In this document: positions 59,103 through 64,000 of the stretch, one piece after another
How positions within the stretch are numbered: the first letter of the stretch is position 1
Layout of the letters: each line of letters opens with the position of its first letter
Source: a virus
Length of the DNA stretch: 64,000 bases
Strand: one strand, 5' to 3'
Virus record (IMG/VR): IMGVR_UViG_3300009194_000004
Coordinates: 1 to 64,000 of that record
The notes under the pieces: model-generated
The model's database searches: none
What the model saw: the letters and a program-made list of their open reading frames with translations, nothing else
Told to the model about the DNA's origin: nothing
Made by a program: the position numbers and the translations under genes

Positions 59103-61382
59103 ATGGATAATCTGAAGAAACTGTTTTCCGATCGCCACGACGCAATGAAAGGCGATTTCGAACTGACTGAATTTGTGGCCTCCCTGGAATCTGCTGGCGA
59201 CGTCGTCGGTGGTCCCATGGCCGTATCTCGTGAGCTGGCTGCTCGTGTTTCCACCGAGTCTTTCGGTGAGATGGACCAGGAGTCCATGCACAGCTGTCGC
59301 GAACTGTACTCTTCTCTGGAAGACACCCTGGAGCGTCTGGGCTTTGAAAGCTTCAACGCCAAGCGCGGTGCCGACGCTTCCCGTATCGGCGAGAACCAGG
59401 TTCTGGCGGCAACCGTTGCCAACATCGCTTCCGGCGACGAAGTTCGCTACAAGAAAGCCCTGCGCGGCATGACCAGCGCTCCTCAGTCCAACAACCCGAA
59501 CGTGGTTAACTTCAACCCGATGGTTGAAGGTCCCAACGGTAACATGCCGGTACTGGCCGAAGGTCAAGGCCTGGAAAACTACAACGAGAAGTCCCAGCGT
59601 GATTTCCGTGTGGTTTCCGTTGCCTACAACCTGGCTGCTGCTCGTCAGGACGCGTTTGGCGAAGCCATCTACCCGACTGTGGTTGTGAACCCGACTGAAG
59701 GTGGTGTTACCCAGAACCTGACCTACGCTGCCGTTCTGAAGGACGTGTTCCACGAAGTTACTGGTGCCCTGTTCGACACCCGTGAAGTGAACATGGTTGA
59801 AGCCTTCCGTGACCCGGCCGTTCTGGAAGACGCCAGCACCAAGCTGGTTCCGGTAGTTGACGAGAAAGGCACCAACTCTGACGTATTCGTTGCCGACACC
59901 ATTGTGGCTCCGAAGACCATCGAACTGGACCGTGGCGGTTCTGTTGAAACTGCACCGCTGAAAGTGGGCCACAAGTTCGACCTGATCGGCGTTTCCAACC
60001 GTCAGCAGCTGATCGCTGGCAACCTGCTGGACAGCTCCGACACCATCGATCCGGCCATGCGTCTGAAGAACCTGTACGTTCAGACTGGCGGCACCAACAA
60101 GAAGGTTATCCGCTTCACTGTTGAGCGCATGCCGACTGCTGTGTTCCAGCCGAGCCTGACCAACGACACCCGTATCGCTCAGCTGAACTTCACCACCGAA
60201 GACATGGTTGTGAAGGCCGGCACCAAGGCGGTTGACGGTTCCACTGGCGCTGAGCTGGACGAAATCGCTTCCCGCGAATGGACCCTGCGCCTGAGCGTTG
60301 GCGTATCCGGTTCCGTGAGCCTGTCCAAAGGTGACACCTGGATCAACGCTACTCCGGTAGTGGTTGAGAAAGTACTGGACGCTGAAGGTACTGCTCTGAG
60401 CAAGAAAGACGGCGACGTTGCCACTCTGCTGAACGCCCTGGGCGATCTGACTGTTGTGGGTTACGACCTCGACGCACGCTTCACCAACACCAACCGTCGT
60501 GAGCGCGGCCAGCTGGTACAGACTCGTACCCTGCAGTTCCGCTACCCGGTTCCGATGCACAGCCCGATCACTCTGCCGATGTCCACCATGGACGAGAACG
60601 GCCCGGGCGACGTGGTGAAGACGCTGACTGTTGCGACCAACATCCGCAACTCCAACAACGCTGTAACTCGCCTGCTGAACTACCTGTCTCAGCTGCGTGA
60701 AGTGACTTCTTCCGGTTACGACCGTCCGAAGTTCGGTGCTGTTGAAGGTGCTCTGTCTGCCCTGATCCGTCCGACGTACCGTCACGCCAACCTGGACCTG
60801 CGTGAAGTCATCGACTCCACTCGCAGCGGCGAGCGTTGGGAAGACGTGTGCCAGGCCATCCTGAACACTGTGAAGAGCATGCTGTTCCCGGCCTACCGCG
60901 ACTCCAACATCGAAGCGGCTTACCAGACTGTAACTGGTAACGCAGATGAGCGTCCGAAGTTCATCATCGCGACCGACAAGGAAATCGCGCACTACCTGAT
61001 GCTGAAAGGCGACGACCGGACTCTGGGTGCTTACCTGAAGTACGACATCGTCTCCACCAACAACGAGCGTTTCGATGGCAAGATCGTCATCATCCCGACT
61101 CGTGAGAACCCGGTTGAGAACGACATCCTCAACTTCGGTCAGTTCTACTACGTACCGACCATCGTTGCGGACCTACCGATCAGCCGTAACGGCCAGATCT
61201 CTCGTGAGATCGCTGCCGTACCGTTCAACCTGCACGTTAACAACATTCCGTTTGCGATCGAAATCGACGTATCCGGTCTGCGTGACGTCATGGGTGAGTC
61301 TGTATTCATCAACAAGATCGGCTCTGCGGCCGACGCTGGTGATACTACAGCTGACAGCGGTGGCACCACTACTACTCCGTAA
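59103..61382 (+). CDS. major capsid protein precursor, 759 aa
   Basis: ATG 59103 with GTAGGG. Length (phiKZ gp120 is about 750) and expression signs (strongly biased codons, Ala/Gly/Val/Thr-rich beta sequence of an HK97-fold capsid) support the call. Residues 1-158 read as a helical, acidic delta-like domain and contain x-x-E sites; GQGLE|NYNEKSQRDF at Glu158 matches the prohead protease consensus and the position of the phiKZ capsid cleavage (about 163). The C-terminus is Asp/Thr/Ser/Gly-rich (AADAGDTTADSGGTTTTP). Flanked by a TATG promoter and a strong terminator. Confidence 0.9.
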   Translation: MDNLKKLFSDRHDAMKGDFELTEFVASLESAGDVVGGPMAVSRELAARVSTESFGEMDQESMHSCRELYSSLEDTLERLGFESFNAKRGADASRIGENQVLAATVANIASGDEVRYKKALRGMTSAPQSNNPNVVNFNPMVEGPNGNMPVLAEGQGLENYNEKSQRDFRVVSVAYNLAAARQDAFGEAIYPTVVVNPTEGGVTQNLTYAAVLKDVFHEVTGALFDTREVNMVEAFRDPAVLEDASTKLVPVVDEKGTNSDVFVADTIVAPKTIELDRGGSVETAPLKVGHKFDLIGVSNRQQLIAGNLLDSSDTIDPAMRLKNLYVQTGGTNKKVIRFTVERMPTAVFQPSLTNDTRIAQLNFTTEDMVVKAGTKAVDGSTGAELDEIASREWTLRLSVGVSGSVSLSKGDTWINATPVVVEKVLDAEGTALSKKDGDVATLLNALGDLTVVGYDLDARFTNTNRRERGQLVQTRTLQFRYPVPMHSPITLPMSTMDENGPGDVVKTLTVATNIRNSNNAVTRLLNYLSQLREVTSSGYDRPKFGAVEGALSALIRPTYRHANLDLREVIDSTRSGERWEDVCQAILNTVKSMLFPAYRDSNIEAAYQTVTGNADERPKFIIATDKEIAHYLMLKGDDRTLGAYLKYDIVSTNNERFDGKIVIIPTRENPVENDILNFGQFYYVPTIVADLPISRNGQISREIAAVPFNLHVNNIPFAIEIDVSGLRDVMGESVFINKIGSAADAGDTTADSGGTTTTP

Positions 61383-61408
61383 GCTTTGACTTACCGTAGC
61401 TAGTGCAC

Positions 61409-61437
61409 AAAAAGGCGCCCTTCGGGGCGCCTTTTTT
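61409..61437 (+). terminator. strong intrinsic terminator after capsid gene
   Basis: 12-bp stem AAAAAGGCGCCC/GGGCGCCTTTTT with TTCG loop, then TTATGTCG. Confidence 0.9.
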
Positions 61438-61502
61438 ATGTCGTTCAAGGAATTACTCATGGTGGTGATACTATACACCCAAGCAAACACAAGGAACGAA
61501 TC

Positions 61503-62153
61503 ATGACCGAACAAGATTGTACTGTTGAAGCCCATGTCCCGACTTTGAAAGAACGCTTCAGTGATTGGTGCCGCCGTACCTTCTCCCGACGGGACAATGA
61601 CTCCGAAATGACGTCCCACGCCATGCGGGAATTGACCCAAGCAGGCTTCTTTGATATCGACAGCGACTACGTTGGCATGTTGGGTCCTGCGGTACTGCGT
61701 TTGATCCAAACTCACGCCAAAGAGAACCACAGTGGTTTCTCCTCGTCGATTGCAGTGTCGCTGTTTGACCGGCTGGTGCAAGGTGAACCACTGTCGCCCC
61801 TAACGGGTGAAGAGAAAGAATGGAGCGAATGGTACGAGGGCGAACTCCGACAAAACCTGCGTTGCAGTAAGATCTTCCAACGTAAAGATGGAACCGCCTA
61901 CACGCTGGATGCGGTGATCTTCATTGACCCCAATGGCGCGTCGTTTACTTCCAAGGACAGTATTCGTGACATCCAGTTCCCGTACATGCCTCCGGCTCGA
62001 CCGGAGTACCAACACAACCCACCCAAGGAAGTGATTCCGGAGAATCCGGTTAAAGGTACCGAGTTCATGTATAAAGGAGAACACTGGATCTACGATGGCG
62101 AATACTGGGTCGATGCTGACGACTACCACGGACCCACGGTGATCAGGAGTTAA
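61503..62153 (+). CDS. conserved phage protein, 216 aa
   Basis: ATG 61503, AAGGAACG upstream. The segment PLSPLTGEEKEWSEW ... QNLRCSKIFQRKDGTAYT ... AVIFIDPNGASFTSKDSI ... FPYMPPARPEY is a pattern seen in many Caudoviricetes proteins of unknown function. The C-terminal 50 residues (KGEHWIYDGEYWVDADDY) form an extra acidic and aromatic tail. Lies before the structured RNA region. Confidence 0.75.
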   Translation: MTEQDCTVEAHVPTLKERFSDWCRRTFSRRDNDSEMTSHAMRELTQAGFFDIDSDYVGMLGPAVLRLIQTHAKENHSGFSSSIAVSLFDRLVQGEPLSPLTGEEKEWSEWYEGELRQNLRCSKIFQRKDGTAYTLDAVIFIDPNGASFTSKDSIRDIQFPYMPPARPEYQHNPPKEVIPENPVKGTEFMYKGEHWIYDGEYWVDADDYHGPTVIRS

Positions 62154-62164
62154 CTTTTACTCGG

Positions 62165-62450
62165 TGGGTTATAGTATGCCAGTAACGGGTTTGCCTGCCC
62201 TGCATCGTTGACCTCGCCCGTTACTGAGACCCCTGTGATCCAGTCACAGCTTTACGACAAACGGTGGAAGCACTGGAGTACCACCAAAGGGCAATGTTGG
62301 CTTTTCATAAATGTCCTCTTCACTATAGGACTGCCGATAACTGCCCCGTGAGTTGGGAGCCTGACCCAATGCCTTCGAGCAATCGAAGTGCAAACCCTGC
62401 ACGGGGCAACCTATTCCAAACTCCCCTCCCCAAGTGGGAGGGGTTTATGT
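62165..62450 (+). ncRNA. candidate structured non-coding RNA with multiple perfect helices
   Basis: No credible ORF. Stems visible: CAGTAACGGG/CCCGTTACTG (62180-62189 with 62217-62226, 10 bp); CTGTGA/TCACAG (62233-62238 / 62244-62249); GGTGG/CCACC (62263 / 62281); GTCCT/AGGAC (62313 / 62327); TGCCCCGTG/CACGGGGCA (62342-62350 / 62400-62408, 9 bp) enclosing TTGGG/CCCAA and CTTCGA-GCAA-TCGAAG with a GNRA loop, i.e. a three-way junction. GTTATAGTATGCC lies at the 5' end and an intrinsic terminator (62423-62446) closes it. Not a tRNA, tmRNA or hammerhead by inspection. Confidence 0.6.
62423..62448 (+). terminator. intrinsic terminator of the RNA element
   Basis: 8-bp CCCCTCCC/GGGAGGGG with CAAGT loop, followed by TTTATG. 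Confidence 0.75.
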
Positions 62451-62474
62451 TTCCCATCCCACGCAATTTAACCT

Positions 62475-62493
62475 CTATATCACTTAGTTGAAT
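62475..62493 (+). promoter_or_regulatory. candidate early promoter CTATATCAC-N5-TGAAT
   Basis: Perfect copy, 34 bases before gene 62527, immediately downstream of the RNA element. Confidence 0.6.
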
Positions 62494-62526
62494 CAAACCA
62501 ACCCAATCCAACAAAAGGATGACACA

Positions 62527-62976
62527 ATGATCAAAGTTACTTCAGTTGACCCAGTGATCGGTACCAACGAACTGACCAAAGACGACATCATGTACGTCGA
62601 TACACATTGGTCAGAAATCGACGGCATTCGCTTCGTGGGCAATCGGTCCGATCTTGAACGGGCCAGTCTGCCTGTTCTGGAGCCGGTAAAGGTCGGCGAT
62701 CGGTTCTACGGTGTGACAGTGCAGGTCCATTGGTCCGGTATGGTCGAATTCTGGTTCCATGCGGCGGATAAAGAAAACACACTGCATCTGGCCAAAGCCC
62801 TGGCGACTCAAAAGAAGTTGATTACAACGGTCACACACTTGGCCCGCATCTTGGTCCGTTTCGACCGTGACGGTTCAAGAGTGGGTGAAGTCGATACCTT
62901 GGATCGGTTCTATGAGAACTTGGACCCGAAACAGCTCGACTACTCCACGTTCACTGGTGATATGATTCCGACATAG
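62527..62976 (+). CDS. hypothetical protein, 149 aa
   Basis: ATG 62527 (MIKVTSVDPVIGTNELTKDD) with AAAAGGATG. Alpha/beta soluble protein; final hairpin ATTCCGAC/GTCGGAAT spans its stop codon. No domain known. Early-type promoter, own terminator. Confidence 0.7.
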   Translation: MIKVTSVDPVIGTNELTKDDIMYVDTHWSEIDGIRFVGNRSDLERASLPVLEPVKVGDRFYGVTVQVHWSGMVEFWFHAADKENTLHLAKALATQKKLITTVTHLARILVRFDRDGSRVGEVDTLDRFYENLDPKQLDYSTFTGDMIPT

Positions 62977-62987
62977 TCGGAATACCG

Positions 62988-63018
62988 GGGAGGGCTACGG
63001 CCCTCCCTTTTTTTTTTC
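62988..63018 (+). terminator. intrinsic terminator
   Basis: 8-bp GGGAGGGC/GCCCTCCC with TACG loop and 11 T. Confidence 0.9.
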
Positions 63019-63066
63019 ATCCCATTTTATTTCAAATCTACATTATAAAGGAGAGTAACGACCCAC

Positions 63067-63723
63067 GTGGAGTACCTCCTTATGTTTGACATCGAAGAGT
63101 TGGGCCGACGGGCCTACCTTCAGGAGCTTCAGTTTCCTGAAGTGCATCGTAAAACCAAAACCAAACGCAGTGGTCGGTATGTTGTAACTACGACCACCTA
63201 CACCGCAACGTTCAACGATCACGAGACCGCCGACATTCTGGTGGACAACATGCCCGACGTTCCGGACTGGGTGAAAGAAGACTGGTTCAGTCAAGACCAT
63301 CCGGTCCGGGTGGCTGTGAAGGTCGAAGAAGAAGTAGCCGAAGGCGAGGAGATGCTCGCCCTCTTAGACCAAATGAAAAGCGGTGGTGCCGCTGATCTAC
63401 TCTTGGGCTTTTACAGTCACCGAAACGTGCAGTGTACGCACGAAGACAAAGGCGACAATCCAGAGGTCACGGCACTTCGAAAGGCATTGCAGGACGCCAT
63501 GGCACCAAAAGGAGCGCCCCGACAAAAATTGTCCCGGCGGGCAGGGAGTGAAGCAACCCCCAAAGCCTGTCCGCCGGAGCAACACCATTCGGGGGGAACG
63601 CAGTGTCAACGGAAAGGTCCGGAGAACCGGACGTCAAAAAGGTCGGGTGGTCATACGCCCGGGAAAGCGATACCACACGTGAGTCTGAGTGTGGTGTCGG
63701 TGGAGACTCAATCAATGCAATAG
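63067..63723 (+). CDS. hypothetical protein, about 213-218 aa
   Basis: Start uncertain: GTG 63067 (AAAGGAG lies 13 bases further up) or ATG 63082 (GGAG 9 bases up); the interval GGAGTACCTCC is self-complementary. Residues 1-150 look coding (MFDIEELGRRAYLQELQFPE; EEEVAEGEEMLALLDQ). The last 70 residues are Ser/Gly/Thr/Lys-rich, and other frames over 63540-63720 also look partly coding (see findings), so a frameshift or mis-assembly cannot be excluded. Function unknown. Confidence 0.55.
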   Translation: MEYLLMFDIEELGRRAYLQELQFPEVHRKTKTKRSGRYVVTTTTYTATFNDHETADILVDNMPDVPDWVKEDWFSQDHPVRVAVKVEEEVAEGEEMLALLDQMKSGGAADLLLGFYSHRNVQCTHEDKGDNPEVTALRKALQDAMAPKGAPRQKLSRRAGSEATPKACPPEQHHSGGTQCQRKGPENRTSKRSGGHTPGKAIPHVSLSVVSVETQSMQ

Positions 63724-63732
63724 GGGATAAGA

Positions 63733-64000
63733 ATGGGACGGTTGAACCACATCTTCCCGTCGCTAGTGTCAGATGTGGTGCCACGACCAGCCACAACCAA
63801 GCCTGGGTTGAAGCATACCTGTGTGCAGTACAGCATGCATAGTACCATGCGCTCGCCGATCTTCTGGCGGAACGCACTAGGGATTGTGGTATGCGAACCC
63901 GGAGCCTTATCGACAACAGCGGACGAGTATTTTTACATTACGATCGAGTACGAATTCGACCCCGGTGTAAAAATTGACTCGCGGGAGTTATTGTCTGAGT
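63733..64000 (+). CDS. unknown protein, 3' end outside window
   Basis: ATG 63733 (MGRLNHIFPSLVSD) with AGGGGATAA upstream. Open to the window end (89 codons); it would continue past 64000. The last visible residues (ADEYFYITIEYEFDPGVKID) look like a beta-rich fold. The frame overlaps a GTG-started frame (63603-63842) which I consider less likely. Confidence 0.55.
   Translation, partial: MGRLNHIFPSLVSDVVPRPATTKPGLKHTCVQYSMHSTMRSPIFWRNALGIVVCEPGALSTTADEYFYITIEYEFDPGVKIDSRELLSE

Noticed and set aside
59085-60992. 635-codon minus-strand open frame opposite the capsid gene
   Set aside because: Produced by the strong codon bias of the capsid gene; no ribosome site, and its product is a Gln/Val/His-rich repetitive sequence without domain character.
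62342-62408. tRNA-like or hammerhead element in the RNA region
   Set aside because: The 9-bp closing stem looks like an acceptor, but the D and T arms do not fit, and CTGATGA...GAAA of hammerhead ribozymes is absent.
62264-62491. 75-codon plus-strand frame inside the structured RNA
   Set aside because: No ribosome site, runs through the RNA helices and the terminator; coding unlikely.
1-64000. CRISPR array, insertion sequence, integrase or attachment site
   Set aside because: No regularly spaced direct repeats, transposase or integrase motifs were seen anywhere in the window.

Overview
The window looks like part of the genome of a phiKZ-type jumbo myovirus, probably infecting a gammaproteobacterium. 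The evidence is a split multi-subunit RNA polymerase of both kinds (a beta C-terminal and a beta' C-terminal subunit in the early block, a second beta' C-terminal subunit further on), a 759-residue major capsid protein with a likely processing site near residue 158, many paralogous internal head proteins with prohead-protease-like sites, and long tail or baseplate genes. Coding is dense, both strands are used, genes are short-spaced, and most start after a GGAG-type ribosome site. Gene order follows phiKZ (RNAP beta C, beta' C, helicase ... second beta' C ... inner head proteins ... capsid); this comparison is from memory of that phage, not from a search.

Layout. 1-3.5 kb: end of an unknown gene and two proteins with disordered Gly/Pro/Asn-rich tails. 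4-9.5 kb: non-virion RNAP beta C (interrupted by a group I intron with an HNH endonuclease) and beta' C. 9.5-12 kb: SF2 helicase whose P-loop is split by an intein with a LAGLIDADG endonuclease. 12-14.8 kb: small genes including two CC-motif paralogs. 14.9-17.6 kb (minus): a three-gene unit whose last two reading frames appear joined by a -1 frameshift at a T7 slippery site, as in tail/baseplate assembly chaperones. 17.8-20 kb: unknown protein and virion RNAP beta' C. 20-25.6 kb: small genes, a possible small RNA and a first internal-head-like protein. 25.6-28.8 kb (minus): ATP-grasp protein, unknown, family B DNA polymerase-like protein. 29-33.5 kb: membrane metallopeptidase and two paralogous head proteins. 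33.6-37.5 kb (minus): two large structural proteins. 37.6-45.7 kb: structural and internal head proteins. 45.8-51.5 kb: tail/baseplate operon. 51.5-56.8 kb: small accessory genes. 56.8-58.4 kb (minus): DnaB-like ATPase. 58.5-61.4 kb: capsid region. 61.5-64 kb: small genes and a strongly folded non-coding RNA candidate.

Regulation. Two recurring promoter-like signals stand out. CTATATCAC-N5-TGAAT occurs upstream of short accessory genes and resembles the TATATTAC early promoter of phiKZ virion RNAP. ATGGTATGTTT-like sites resemble the TATG late promoters of the non-virion RNAP. Many intergenic hairpins are followed directly by TATG, which may couple termination with restart. The most unusual items are the frameshift pair near 15.4 kb, the structured RNA at 62.2-62.4 kb, and the nesting of an intron and an intein in neighbouring essential transcription/replication genes.
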